Assembly (NCBI GenBank): GCA_032209605.1
Contig: JASFXZ010000004.1
Coordinates: 36,304,401 to 36,368,400 of the forward strand
From: Mactromeris polynyma
Lineage: Eukaryota > Mollusca > Bivalvia > Venerida > Mactridae
Reading direction: 5' to 3'
DNA: 64,000 nucleotides
Under the pieces are notes generated by a model that saw nothing but the letters and a program-made list of their open reading frames with translations, did not search any database and was not told the origin of the DNA. Both the position numbers and the translations under genes were made by a program. This document shows positions 47,101-60,000 of the stretch, piece after piece. Every line of letters starts with the position of its first letter. The first letter of the stretch is position 1.

Positions 47101-49538
47101 TAATAATAATAACGCCTCTATCGTGATCAAAATGTTTTCGTTGCAAACATAATACCATTACAATAATTATGTTCATTACTTTACATCGGAAGAAAAAGTA
47201 CATAACAATAAACAAGTTATTGTTTTACGGTTCGGTAAAATATTTAGGCCTTAACAAAAAAATATCCAATCCGCTTCATTGTTCGGTTGAAGAGAAGTTG
47301 ACTTGGTGGTTAACGTAAGATTTGATTGGTTTACACAACACTGATATGCAAATAGCAAAAAGATGTGAGTATGGCTGCGACGAAAAACATGTATAAAAAT
47401 TACACATTTCGGCGAATGCGAATGTTTGTATTTGTCAATGACATACATTAATTGACAAAAATTGAAATGGCTTTAATATTACACAGTTATGATAGAGAGC
47501 ATTTCTTTATTAAACATCAAACTGTCAAACACTAATAACCAATCTACATTAATAAATTACAAACAACTATAAGAACAAAAAAATGATTCCAAAGTACTTG
47601 TAAAACTACAAGCGCGAATTCATTATACTAACAGAAATAACACAATGCAAATACACACAAATAATATTTGCAAAACGCGTAACGACACAAGTATACATCT
47701 GTACAAATGAAATAAAAGATGGTTTTAGTTAAAAAAAAATTGTAGTTCTCTATACTTCCGATAAAGATATTTGCAATAAAAAAGTTCTTGCCCATTCGGG
47801 CTAATACAAAGGAAGTAATTTTAAATATAAATAGTGTCTCTTTAAACATCCATTTTCGATGGAACTATATTTTAACTTCATTAAAAACAAATCATTCAGA
47901 ATAGCTTTAGTCAAATTTCGAAATTCTTCTCACGATTTGGCAATTTAACGCAGAAGATACCAAAATCAACCTAAAAATCAAAGAATTTGTAATAATTGTA
48001 ACTTAAATTGTCCAAAATACAGAAATCGTAGAATTCAATGCAATGTTATTATTACACCTGGCCAAACACACAAACATTTACGAGTCTTATGTGCGGAAAT
48101 CCAAAATCTTCATGTTATCTTGCGAAATTTAGTTACTTTACCAACTTATGTAGAAATCAAACCAATGGATGAAAATGATGAAACATTTGTGATGCACTTT
48201 GAAAATCCATGTATTTTCTTTTACATTGGAATTGTATAGTGGTATTGGCCTTCGTTTGCTACATAAATAGATTTATTTCCCAAATTTAGTTACTATCCTG
48301 CACCTACTTGTGTATGAAGTGTGTAGATATATGATCTACTGACAAAATGATTCCTACTCTTTCATACATATTCGTTTCACAACAAACCTCAAAGATACAA
48401 CAGTATGGAAAACTAGATATTGGTAGTCATTTTCGTCATGCCACAAATCTGCAGTTCGATCTGTAAAGACTGAATAAAATGACTTACAACAATGTAAACA
48501 TGTTAATTGAACAATACAATTTTCCAATCACTGAAGTACGTTCAGTTGTGTGTTGGTTATATTTGGTGCATTTTTTCTGATTCCGTTCTGATTCGCGTTA
48601 TCATTTATTAAAAGTATTGTCCTTCGCAGGAGCTGGCGAGTTTTCTCCATGTTCCGAAGACAAGTTTAAACGATTTAATTCGGTGCGGCCTAAAGACAAA
48701 TAAAGGGAAGAGAACTATTACAATGCATAACGAACTTCTTTTAGATTGTTGTCCTACTTCGCGTCGGTAAATTATCTAGCAGTACAAAACGTCAACAAAT
48801 TGCATTTTTGAAAATGTACAATAGGAATGTTTGCAACACCCCGAACCAAAAAGCTTAATGTATAAGAGAGAAATAATTTGCTACAAGAAACGCCACATAC
48901 ATAAGGCAGTGCATCCCCGCACAGACCTCCGGGAAACAACATCCATAACACATAGTTTATTTGAGGAGTCTCAAGGGCACACACGTGAGGGTACAGGGGC
49001 GCAAGGAATGACCCGGCCGACCACAAGGACAACCAGAATCAAATACAATTTGACACATTTTTCTGGCCGTTATTTCTTCTAAATGACACTTTGAAATAGA
49101 AGCATGAAAGCTCTCCGCAAATTCTCAGCATCTAAGTACGAATTATTTTATATGAATTATTTCCTTTCACTCAGCTAGATTTGACTAAAATACACACTCA
49201 GTAAAATTGTGCATTTAAATGTTTTTTCGCTAGTTTTGCATCATCCGAGAAAGCTAGCATAAATATGTAAACTTTTGGTTCGTGTTGATAATGCCAGTGT
49301 ATAAGGAATACTCCACAGCGACACATATACGAGTTGTGTTACAAAATCGTGTACCCATAGACTCCCATATCAAGCCCGTATCGTATACTATACAAGTCCT
49401 GGATACAATAAGGAAATATTAACAATGTCTAGAATCCGGGGATAACTATTTTCTTAAAGATCTATCAAACAACTTTAGTATAAAAATTATCATACCTGTG
49501 ATGAAGAAAATAATAGATATCAATGTAAGTATCCACAT
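35142..49538 (-). CDS. Secreted ApeC (apextrin-like) domain protein, 361 residues
   Basis: Nine exons: 49496-49538, 42836-42913, 42166-42540, 41882-41986, 40753-40850, 40317-40446, 36736-36807, 35625-35732, 35142-35218. All junctions are GT-AG with consistent phase; the sum is 1,086 bp. A signal peptide (MWILTLISIIFFITVSG) is followed by an acidic segment. Exon 3 holds the ApeC-like motif: WPDGSYTLLMSEHGCPRGRW, YKMTLNFCQRI, then TWPQAYFGLFGTNSGCPQGF across the next junction. 'WPxGxY..p....GCP..W..G' with a following FC is the pattern of ApeC domains of apextrins, secreted proteins linked to peptidoglycan binding and defence in lancelets and to eggs and immunity in other invertebrates. The second half (RECVRDEP, YPCPVIARYDVWP, FQFCFYQPQ, MFCSETTMCWALI) is Cys-rich and unassigned. 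The stop TAA overlaps a donor-like sequence (TCGTAAGT). Family call is by pattern only. Confidence 0.7.
36021..36035 (+). repeat. Poly-C tract, 15 bases
   Basis: Fifteen consecutive C in an intron of the ApeC-like gene; exceptional for this AT-rich window. Confidence 0.95.
38837..39031. mobile_element. pogo/Tigger-like MITE, copy 1
   Basis: 195 bp, starting cagtaaaacctcacttaaag and ending with the inverted form (aggatttactg), flanked by TA on both sides (38835-38836, 39032-39033). CAGTAAAACCTC ends and TA duplications are typical of Tc1/mariner elements of the pogo/Tigger type. No transposase. Inside is a repeated gaccacctcaataa word. Confidence 0.75.
39880..40110. repeat. Irregular repeats of a cgaaatagtattcc word
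   Basis: At least five spaced copies of cgaaata(g)tatt in one or both orientations, in an intron of the ApeC-like gene. Origin not clear; possibly a decayed palindromic element. Confidence 0.5.
42920..43735 (+). repeat. Dispersed repeat family A, longest copy
   Basis: Begins aagagagagaatacgtagct, continues through gaaacgccacatacataaga and caggacaagtcaagacag, and reaches a tail with cagccttatactgaccttgc. Other copies, complete or partial: about 7110-7600 (minus), 8694-9125, 9343-9430, 12340-12770, 17950-18110, 23378-23475, 25447-25723 continuing after the nested element, 27030-27130 (minus), 33520-33850, 48855-49040 and 51185-51330. No protein is encoded. The start of this copy lies immediately next to the acceptor of exon 2 of the ApeC-like gene. 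Confidence 0.8.
43880..44420 (+). pseudogene. Possible hAT-type transposase remnant
   Basis: Scattered plus-strand fragments read like a hAT-related protein: SPALCDLFNCMSIKSLYRDK with WSKV near 44180-44250, and NKPLIITDESTDIT near 44370-44415, where 'xxxDxSTDI' resembles the first acidic motif of hAT transposases. Stops and frameshifts separate the pieces. No terminal repeats were found. Confidence 0.3.
45040..47230. repeat. Dispersed repeat family B (two long copies and a partial)
   Basis: Copies at about 45040-45510 and 46450-47060, with a partial at 47061-47230, share atggtcggcgcaatctgaag, ttcatcagtacttattgtat and ataaatcttgagatatacta. The partial repeats the beginning of the second copy about 590 bp later, so two units are in tandem. 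A further piece lies at 62440-62540. No protein coding is seen. Confidence 0.7.
47949..48239 (+). other. Unassigned open frame without start codon
   Basis: Ninety-six open codons between stop codons at 47946-47948 and 48237-48239. The translation contains RICNNCNLNCPKYRNRRIQC, then QTHKHLRVLCAEIQNLHVIL and TYVEIKPMDENDET. The composition is protein-like, but no family is recognised and the only methionine is near the end. It may be a piece of a transposable element in the first intron of the ApeC-like gene, on the opposite strand. Confidence 0.25.
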
Positions 49539-50831
49539 TGCAACAGAGCGGAGTGATAACAAAATCAAACTGCAGTCTCTATGTCCACTCCTATTGTGTG
49601 AATCATAAAAATACTGCAACAATTACATAATTCGATCATTAATATACAAGACTAATTTTGATGCAAAGCATCAAAACGGCGGCACAAGTTTTAGGAAGCA
49701 TGATATTGAAGATTTATTATTTTGTTTATCAATAAATAAGAAAGTATGATCATCACCAAGCCATAATTCTGGTAAGAATCATCCACAATTCATGAAAAAA
49801 ATGCCAACAGCGCCACTAATGCCATTGCAGTACACTGCATTCCATTATATGGTGCAAAATTTGGACAACCTTGATGGAAACTACCTAAAATACTTCTTAC
49901 CATGTTTGTTTTTGTTTTCTTGTGTGGTCACTCAACCAATATGGCGGAAAATGACGCTTCTATAAACCACGTGATTAAATAGACTTTTTCCATTGGTCGG
50001 TGATAATGTTTCGCGGGAAAATGCTGGTGCATCGATTTACACGAAACGAAGAAAAAAAACGATTACACGAAACGTAGATAGAACGAAACGGATCTAAAAA
50101 TATACATGATTATAACTTCTAGTTTTACAGATCTAAAAGAACTATTGGGATATCAAAAGGGAAAAATATCCACTAAAAATGTCAAAACAACGTAATTAAA
50201 AGTTCAGTTCAACCATCAGCATTTGATCTCGAATGTACTGAATCCGTTTTACTGCCAATGCGTTATTTGAACAACAAATGCTATGACGTTTTCAACGACA
50301 ATTTTCATTGGCTGAATTTTGTTTACATATTACCATCAGTACATAACTTATATGGGTCAAGTTAAGGCAATGTATATTGCATAGTTTGGTCACTGTATTT
50401 ATATTTGTACATTATAAACTGCATTCATGAACTTATTAATATGGATTAACATTTTTTGTTTAACAATTTGCTTTTTTATAAGTACAATTTCAATTTGCGT
50501 GCACAGCATTAGGAACCATTTCCTGAACTTTGATGATGAATTGAGCGTAGTTGTGAAACGAAGCTATGTAATACACGATGCCTAACCGTTTTCGTGACTA
50601 GCTGTTGTAAATTCTTATAAGCATACGTAAAACATTTTTTAAAGCTTTTTATTAACGGTAAAAATACATTTTAAATATTTTGACATTTTTTTATTATCAA
50701 TTAGTACACTTTTTTTATCTGTATAATTAGAATCACGTTTTGTAAGAACAATTTAAAAAAGCATAATACCAATGGCTTCTCCCATTTCGATTATGCAACT
50801 CCATGTACCTAGATTAAAAATTATTCAAATA

Positions 50832-50855
50832 GACGACGGCCTGAAGGCCGCCGTC
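50832..50855. repeat. GC-rich hairpin
   Basis: gacgacggcc, loop tgaa, ggccgccgtc: ten-base arms with one mismatch, in AT-rich surroundings and followed 20 bases later by a T run. It may be a transposon end or a structural element; no partner was found. Confidence 0.6.
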
Positions 50856-53800
50856 AATAATGATAAGCACACATTTTTTTTCTGGGTGTAAAAGCATGTA
50901 CATATATTTGGTAATTGGAGAGACATTTTACGTCCATTATGCTGATTATACTCATTCAATTATATAGCATGACATTTTACATTCTGGTATAATGGCATTT
51001 ACATTAATGTCTGGATACTGTGACAAACTAGTTTTGTTTCATATTATTCTCCATTTTAATTTGATTTGATACGCTTTCCGTTTTGCGACATACATAACTG
51101 AGTCATTGTCCGCCCTTCAGTCCATCCCCTTTCAGTGTGTCATTTACGTTTGTGTCGCTTATGTTTCAAACGTGCATGATCTAGCGTAAAAGAGAATAAG
51201 TTGCTACATAGAACGCCACATACATAAGACAGTGCTTATCCATACAGACCTCCGGGAAAACAACAGTCCATAAAACAGTCATTTGAGGAAGCGCAAGGGT
51301 AAATACGCAAGGAAACAGGGGCGCAGGTGTCATATAAGTATTAGACATAAGAGGCTCTTGCTCATCTGTTTCATTTAGATTCAGAAAGAACAATGATATA
51401 TCCTTTGACGTACTTTAAAACATAAATGATTAATTGCTTATATCTCTAAACATATCAGCCATACTAGAGAGGAACGTAAATAAATAATTATGACATGTGT
51501 TGTTTTCCGGTCCGTATTGCCTACTTTACTTAATAGTCTGGACCGTACATAGAGCGTACCAAAAGGACTGCCGTAGCTTACAGATGGTTGACCGTTCGAC
51601 AGACGATAGATATGGCTACAAAATGTACAGAACTATGCGCAATTTCATGCCAAGACATTCGACGTTTGGTTGCTCTAGGTCATATACGTTCAGAGTTATG
51701 CGCGAAACGAACTTCAAACATACCACGTTGTACTAAGTCACGGGGCATAAAGCCGATACTTATAGAAACTAGTCCTGAATCACACGAGCTCAACTTCATC
51801 AGCTACTAGCCTAGTGAGTACTTTATTGCATAACTTGCCATCAACCATATTAGTTCCAACATGCAACACAAAGTGAAAACATGCCAATTTTTACCTAACC
51901 CTTAACTATGTTTTCAATGGTGGACATCGAAGGATCACAACTTCACAGGTATGAAGTTTGAAGACTGTTGGTGAAATGGTTTTGTTGATATGAAAGATAC
52001 ACAGCTTGTTGGTGGGACGTATAAAAAGTAAAGCCCCACACCCCCTCCCTCCAAATAATCATAGTCACACATGTACATTTGTCATGATTGAGCTATTTTC
52101 AATTTTGTACAAATAACCAAAGACATGTAGGCTATATGTGAATTGACATAAAAGTTTTAAAGTTAATCATTAACATGTTGGATTACCTCATTGAACAAAA
52201 AGATCTAAAACATTCACAACTGGAATGAGCATATGATAATATTATATTCAAAAGAGACATGTGCATTATAACTGATTTAACTGCCCAGGCGTCCTTGCAT
52301 ATCTGGTAATGCCTGTTGGTAACATTTTGGTGTGGCTCAATTAGCCACAATAACTGTTCCCTTAGTACCAGAGTACATCATCCATCGTTAATTATGTACA
52401 TGTATCTTATAAATGACTTATTTGATATGAATATACATTATGTTAATGTAAATTTGATAAGTTCCGTTTATTGTCCTAATACTAAGTTGAAAAACTTTCT
52501 ACTTAACTAAATGTCTCTTTAATCAGCTGTCGAATATTTGCACCTAAAATAGATTAATTAAAAATTGGATTCAAGTCAGGTAATCGCCTATATCTTAATA
52601 TAGATGTAGTTTTTATCGATAAAAGGCAGCTTATAAAAATTTCACCTCCGTAACGGCTGCTTTTATTAATGTTACGGAAGTGACGGTAACGAAAGTGACA
52701 TTTATTCCTTTTTTTGGACATCCATACTCCAAGAAACACATGTCATATTTTAGAGAATAGTATCCATATGCATTTTTTCTGTTAACAATCACATGTTACA
52801 ACATTTCATTTACTTTCTATGAGACGTACAGTGGCGACGTTATGATCATGTACGGAAGGTACTTACCTGTAGTTTGATTAAAAACTCATGGCTGGCTTGA
52901 GCTTCTTGTAACAAGTACGGTGTAGAAAACGATTGTACTTTGACGTCATAATACAGCATTTGTCGTCACATAGAGATGATTATGTTATAAACAAAAAGTC
53001 GTATATGGGTAAACGTTATGGAATGGACAAATATTTGAAGGACACCAAAACTGTGCGCTTTTTCAGACAAAGTTGTAGAATTTTTTAACAAAACACAGTT
53101 CAAAATGTACATGTTAATAATCTAGTAGTTGTTCTTTGAGAAACTCGTGTATTTTTCTCATATACTTTACAACTGTAGATATTTTTATACTTTCATGTGA
53201 CGAAGGAGACACTGTGCTTTTGGCATATGGCTGACTCAAACAATGCAATATATTGTACAAAATGCTCATATCCTAGTAAAAAATATCATAGTTTCATAAT
53301 TATAAGGCTCTTAATGTTGGTATAATTGAAAAATAATCAAATGTGTGTGCAAGATGAAATAGCTATATATTCTGAAATCCATGGGACATAGAATATACGC
53401 TTATCGTAGAATCTACCATTATTCCATTTCTGTCCCGTTTGTATAATGTATTAGAAAGACGTATTTTAGAGAATATATTAAAAGTGCAAACACAAAAGTA
53501 TTTATTAAGTCAATTTATATATCAAGACAAAAAACACATTAAACTAACGTAAACATCAATTGTAATCAATAGTCTACAGAACCATTGTCTGTTACCATGT
53601 ATAAGCAACTGAGTAAAAGTTTTACGCACGCAGAAATGACCGCTCCTTCCATGTCTTCCAGTCTGCAAATATCCACGCTCTCACGAGCGGTGTTAATGAT
53701 TGAAACGCGACAGGAAAATACCACATAAATTCCGAGTAAATACATGCAATTATCATACTCGATTAATTTCCGCATTTTCGCACAGTAAGCTAAAATGAGC

Positions 53801-54112
53801 TTCGTGCATAGAATAATTTGTGCAGAAATACTACGGTTTGATAACAAATGTGAAAATCAATATTCACAATGATAAAAATGATTCACAATTTTTCCACGAA
53901 ATGGCCAATGGCCCACTGAGAGACCAGACTAACCGGAAGTTATCAAATGTATGAGTGTTTTGCGTATTGTAGTAGCATTTTGGAAAGGGGGTTTTAAGAC
54001 TTGATCTCATGCGACTAAGGTATGTATATTCCGCATAAGGGTGTGCTATCCCATCAAATATGTTTCAGTACATCGACTCGCAGCTAGATGTATGATGGCT
54101 GACAATGGAGGC

Positions 54113-54312
54113 GGAAAGGTCGAGGAGTAGAGCGCCTGACTCCTGATCCGAAGGTCGTGAGTTCAAGCCCCACGATGAGCGAGGTTTGATCATGAACTTA
54201 ACAATCCCTAAATTCGACGCGAGTACTGGTTGGTAGCCAAGAAACAGTCATTTGTATAAGTTGAAAGAACTTGTTTCACAATCGATGTAAAATAATTAAG
54301 CTAAAGGCTGAC
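54113..54312 (+). mobile_element. tRNA-derived SINE (family 2), copy 2
   Basis: Head with gagtagagcgcctgactcct and gagttcaagcccc, tail with gtttgatcatgaacttaaca, gagtactggttggtagccaa and gatgtaaaataattaagcta. Same family as 12893-13100. Confidence 0.8.
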
Positions 54313-56916
54313 AATGAAATTTGATAAATACCCGTTTAGCTTTTAACTATTTATCATTTCTGCAATGGCGGCTTTATCAGAACACTGGAGAATTGACATA
54401 GTTGAAAACCCAATTTCAAAGTGATATGTGCATTTTGAGGTACAATTGCATTTAATTGATGAATATTTTGGTAAGCAGTAATCTTTTTGTCCAATGCTGT
54501 GGATGATGGGTCTTTTTTATGGTCAGAAAAGTCGTGAACACTATTTTTAACGGGAAAAAATGGCGGCTGCAGAGCGTTATTAGATGACAATGCTGCGGCA
54601 CAAAAAACTGCACGCTAGTTAATAAGGCATTTCCATTCCGTGTATATTTAATTCCATGGTATGCAAATAATGCAAATTTAAATAATCGCTCAAGGGGAAT
54701 TGGTTTTGAAGGGTATTATGTTCAAAATAAAACTTTCATTTGACATTCATTTCGATAATTGTTGATATTCATAAATGCTGAGTAAATATTGAAAACTCCT
54801 CCCGTACCAAAATGACAAAATAAAATATCATCAGCAGTTCCAATTCTCATAATACATGCGCAATAACAGTTCTGCCGATATGACAAATTATAATGCCCGT
54901 GGTGTCAATCAATGTCTTCGTCGAAAATGTTACAATAATAAAATATATAATGATTATTCGAACAGCATGTTTTGGTATATAAAACATCCTTGCACTTACA
55001 CAATTAGCAACCATTACGTGATAAACATGGATGACAGTTGGCGACATTTATAACATAATAATATACGGTGCAGGGTGGTATTAACACCGATGTATTATTT
55101 TCGATAATTCACTAATGAAAAAAAAACTCACGTGCGTGCGACGTCACAACAAAACAAGCGTTAATGATGTTAATGATGTTAATGGTGTTAACAATGTTAA
55201 AATTTATTTTGTACGAAGTATAACATTTTATTTCATTAAAAATTAATGTCCTTTTAATTTGAATACGATATGTGATGTTATCATTTGAACTCGTATTTTG
55301 TTGCTGAACAATGAAAACAAAACTGTCGGAACTACTTTTGATGAGTCAACTTTTGTTTACCATAGACCGAAAAACATAATTGATACTTTGCTTGCATATA
55401 GGGAGTTAAGGTAATGTTTTGGCGAAAATAATTCGTTTCTGCTATTATGTCATAAATAGAATCTTACACTCGAGTTCTTTTTTAACGAATTTATCAAACT
55501 AGTCATCTAAAACCAATAAAAAATCAGTTTGTTATTATTATGTTTTATATGTACCAACGAAACGTTGACTGTCTTTTGTGTTTTACCTTCTGAAAATAAA
55601 GCTATTATTATTATTATTATCGTTATTAGGAAACTCGTTTGATAAATTCAATAAATAATGACCGATCTTATAAGATCCTCTAAGTATATTATAAAATGTT
55701 GCCTCTGACCATTCCAATGCAGTACCATTTTCATGCATCATCTATGTCTGTATTGTGTCACTTTTGCTTTCGTTACTGTTTACTTTTATGTGTATATGTT
55801 CCTGTCTCTTTGTGTTTGTGTATACTTTGTGAAGTTTGCATGTGGCATCTCATATTCCACCTCTACATTCAGTTATAGCAGCCCGGACAGCTCAAGGTCA
55901 TGAGTTCAAATCTCAAGCTGTATGCATATTTCTAATTCAGATATGTTTCCATAGTTCGATTGTTTGCTTATATATACACAGCAGTTTCTTTGTATAAATG
56001 ACAAAAGCATTTTTCCTAAAGAAAATGCTCATTTTGTCTTATTATTGATCACTAGTGCATATGTGACACAACATCATTTACATCACTTTTCTTTTTTCTC
56101 TTCAGATTCCCTTCCATTATTTCTCAGTACATGTAATAACTTTGCAACACTTTTTCAGCCTCGCATCAACTTTCTCTTGTATCATGATTACTGTAAAGGG
56201 AGATTACTATGTATACAACACAACATAGGAGGTGATGTCGCTGAAGGTATTCGACTATAGTTTGCGTCATGTAAAAATATGTATCTAGCTATCTATATAA
56301 ACTGGTGTATTTGTATTTATAAAACAGATGTACTTATATTGTTTATCCTCGAATGTTAATAAATAAGAGTTAACTGTAGTATATTTTATATGCAGTCACG
56401 TGGGATATTTGATAAAATTACAGTTTTTCGTGTGTTTTTCAGTTAAAGGTAAAAGGAGCAATAGTAACAATTTTAAATCAAACAGGGAAGCATGAAGATA
56501 ATAATCAATAATAATTTATATCATTTTAAAAAGGAAACATTGAAGTTTGTGCTCATATGTGAATAAATTATGTGAATTAAATAACAAAAACAGTATGATA
56601 ATTTAAAAAAACTATTTACTCTATATTTCTATAGCTACAAATTGAGCGGACTGACAAATCAATACCTCCGATAGCGTATTTTCAAGGGAGACAATTTCAT
56701 CAATAAGCCAGCGATTTGCTTGGGATTTCTGGCAATGACTATATGTATCATAGATATATGTAATGTTTTATTTAGATGATGTATTTTGTTCAAGTCAAAA
56801 TAAAAAACCTGTTCTGTTCATAATAACTAATTATACGTGTGATGGTTTGATGTTCAGCCTGGAATATCATTGCTTTAGCAAGATGTATATACACAAACAA
56901 AATATTGAAACATTGT

Positions 56917-56922
56917 TTTATT
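56917..56922 (-). promoter_or_regulatory. Poly(A) signal of the small lectin gene
   Basis: AATAAA on the minus strand 125 bp beyond the stop codon at 57047-57049. Confidence 0.6.
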
Positions 56923-57046
56923 ACTACATGTATAATATTATAGGTATACAGTAAACAAATCAGTTATTTCGATATTCTGTAACATAACAAGACGTAAAAC
57001 TTGTATTATGTTTGACATTCAATGCTTACGTTGCAATAAATGAGAA

Positions 57047-60000
57047 TTAACCATTCAGGAAACTAAGTATATGTTTCGAAAGTGGCCTACGCCTTATTTC
57101 TGATGTAAGTTCACCGATCTGAAACATAAAACAACATTATTATATATAATTAAGTCAAAACGATGTTTATTTGCATTATTTGCCGATATAAATCAAAGAA
57201 AATGAAGAATACATATTCCAACAATGAATAGTTGTAGGATCAACGTGTCTGTTATCGATGAATACTAGTTTAGATATTCGCAAATTTCCGAAACACATGA
57301 TTACATTTACTTAACATGTCAACTGAGAACTTCAATCTTACCTGTCAACAGCTTCAATGTAACAACATTGACACGCCTACAGTCATTAACATCGTCCATG
57401 TTACTGAAACAGACACATTTATACAAGGTGAACAACATAAATCAGTATTCAACATGGATGCAAGTACGTAGACTATATGTATAGATGCCATATAACTACT
57501 TTATACGTAGAATCGATAGAATTACTTCAAGTATAAACACCAAAGAACGGATTTATGTACGAGACTCCATAAAACTACTAAGATGTACATACCCAAAATA
57601 ACGAATATATATATGTATGGGCCATGCTTCATTTATGCTGTAAACTTTATTTGGTAAGCATAAGTCGAAAATTAAAGATCTATCAAACAGCGAAAGACGT
57701 ACTGAATTGATGTCACTGATTGGTTTTATTGCAGTAAAACATCACTTAAAGACCACCTCAATAAGAATTATTAAGAACACAATTTTACTGTTTTGCTCTT
57801 TATTCAACCTCAATATTAAGACCACCTCAATAAGAATTATTAAGAACACAATTTTACTGTTTTGCTCTTTATTCAACCTCACTATTAAGACCACCCCAAT
57901 AAGAATAGCAGTTTCCCAAGGTCCCAAGGGTGGTCTTATTATTGAGGTTTTGCTGTATATTTTTACACACAATTATATCGTTCTGTCATTTACCATCAAA
58001 CATACTCCTCTCGCAATAGCTTGTTGCTAGGCATGGACTTAGAACAAGTAAGGTACAAACTGTACTGTCACTGAAAAGTATCGGTACTTTCAAAGCAAAC
58101 AACAAAGCATAATTATACAATGAAAGCAAGTTTAGTGGACACTTACAAAACAGGGGATGTCCTTGAGATGGTTGACCATTTCCTGTAAAAGAAATTCAGT
58201 CCTATTTACACAGTAGAGTACTAGATCTTGTATGTTAGATTACAGTACACTAAGAGGACTATTGAATGGACGAAATGTAAGTGGAAACCAATTGGTAAAC
58301 ACGATATGACAAGTGTGTAACCTGAAGCCTACTTAATATGTACGGTTCTTCTTAATGAATCGAAAATGACAAATGAAAGTGACTTCTATCGTATAGCGAA
58401 TTTTTTGGCGAGAGGACGTAGACTTACTTAGGATATACATTCTAATTTAGATTCATCATAGCAAGCCGCTGACCGATATTGTAAAACATTTAAAACCTAT
58501 TTCTCAATTCTAAAAATAAAAATGGAATACACACCGACTTCGTATTCACAGAGGTACACCGTATACCAGTCCTGTTCGGAACAACTCGTCTTTTCCCACA
58601 CCCCGTTCAGTTCTAGTTTCATTTTAGCACAGTCACAATGAGTACACTGAGTCTGTTCCTCCCAATTACTGTAAGTCAGTACTTCTCCTGATGAAGAGTA
58701 AACATTATCATACATTTATATCATTAGTGTGTATTATCTGCAAACAGTACGTTTTTTATTTGATAGCGAAAACAAAAAGCAAGAAATAAAATTATACACC
58801 GAAAATAATCTAAATGGAATATTTAACTCGACATCTATTCTAATATTTTAATTAAAGGACTGAAGGTCCTGTGGGTGCTTCCAAGGCAAGACTGTACATT
58901 TTCTATATTATCGTATTATAACTTGAATTAATACACGTCTCTTCGGGTAAACTCATTCGCCAAAAAATAAAACGAGTAATCCAGAAAAGCCGTTTATATC
59001 AAGACTCCCGCCATTCCATAATTGTAATGATATACCCTGATCAATCAGCCATTATACTCATCAAATAAATAAAATCAGAGCTCATTACATGTACTATTTT
59101 CTTCAAAGACGAAGACGTATATGGCGTTACTTCGAGTCGATCATCCGGTTGACGATGATAGCAAAAATAGCTAAAGCGCCTCAAAATTAAATTCAAACTT
59201 ATAAGGACACATTCGATAGACATCACACGTAGGTTAGGCTTACCTGTCACCCATTTCCATCCGACTTGTTGATTATTTCTCAAACCTAACAATACCGTAT
59301 GGCTCATAGATATTTCTTTCAGTTTTGTCAGTAACGCCATTTCTGTTGTATTATCTTTAATAGTTAACAAGTTACCTCCCCCTTTCTTGCAATCAGCTGA
59401 TGCAACATCAAAACTCACCTGAAGTATCAAAAGAAATTAATCTGCCTCACTCTAATAATGTCAGTAGTTTTTACTCAAATTTGAAATAAAAAACGATTTA
59501 CGGTAATAATAATAATACATTTGTTACAATAATAATAACAATTATAATGACTATATATCTATTATTTTGGCAAACATAATTTCAACAAAGCCTTCATGTA
59601 ACAGAAACGAAAACGAAAAGTAATTATTAACAGTAATTTCTAGAATTGCCCTCGTAATTTAAAATAAGAAACAAAACAAATTAACATCATCAATATGATA
59701 CATGAATGTGATATATGTAGCTCTACATAAACACTCATAATTAACATTTTGAAAATGTGACATATGACGTTTTATTACATACAGGCTGTTCGTTTAGCTC
59801 AGACGGTAGAACGCTCGACGGATAATATAGCGGTCTTGGGTACGAAACCCGGGCGAGATGTATGTTCTTTCGCAATAATTAAACTGAGGATATGGCAAAT
59901 AAAGTCGTTTGTCCTCCATCTCTGAACTCTGAAGGATATTGGGGGACGTTGTCAGTTGCTTGTGGAGGAAATCGTTAGTACTGGTTTGTAACCCAGGAGC

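Larger units (their letters stand above)
49539..56916. other. Intergenic stretch between the ApeC-like and small lectin genes
   Basis: No protein gene was found. It holds repeat family A at 51185-51330, a SINE at 54113-54312, a GC hairpin at 50832-50855 and a short TTA microsatellite near 55605-55622. On the minus strand a strong donor (CAG|gtaagtacc, near 52868) and an acceptor near 49582 could belong to a non-coding first exon of the ApeC-like gene; this is a guess. Confidence 0.5.

Noticed and set aside
51497..51809. Overlapping plus-strand open frames at 51.5-51.8 kb
   Set aside because: Higher GC lowers stop frequency; no protein signature and no splice context.
55870..55925. tRNA-like B box near 55.9 kb
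   Set aside because: Only a gagttcaaatctc word; no A box or pairing arms.
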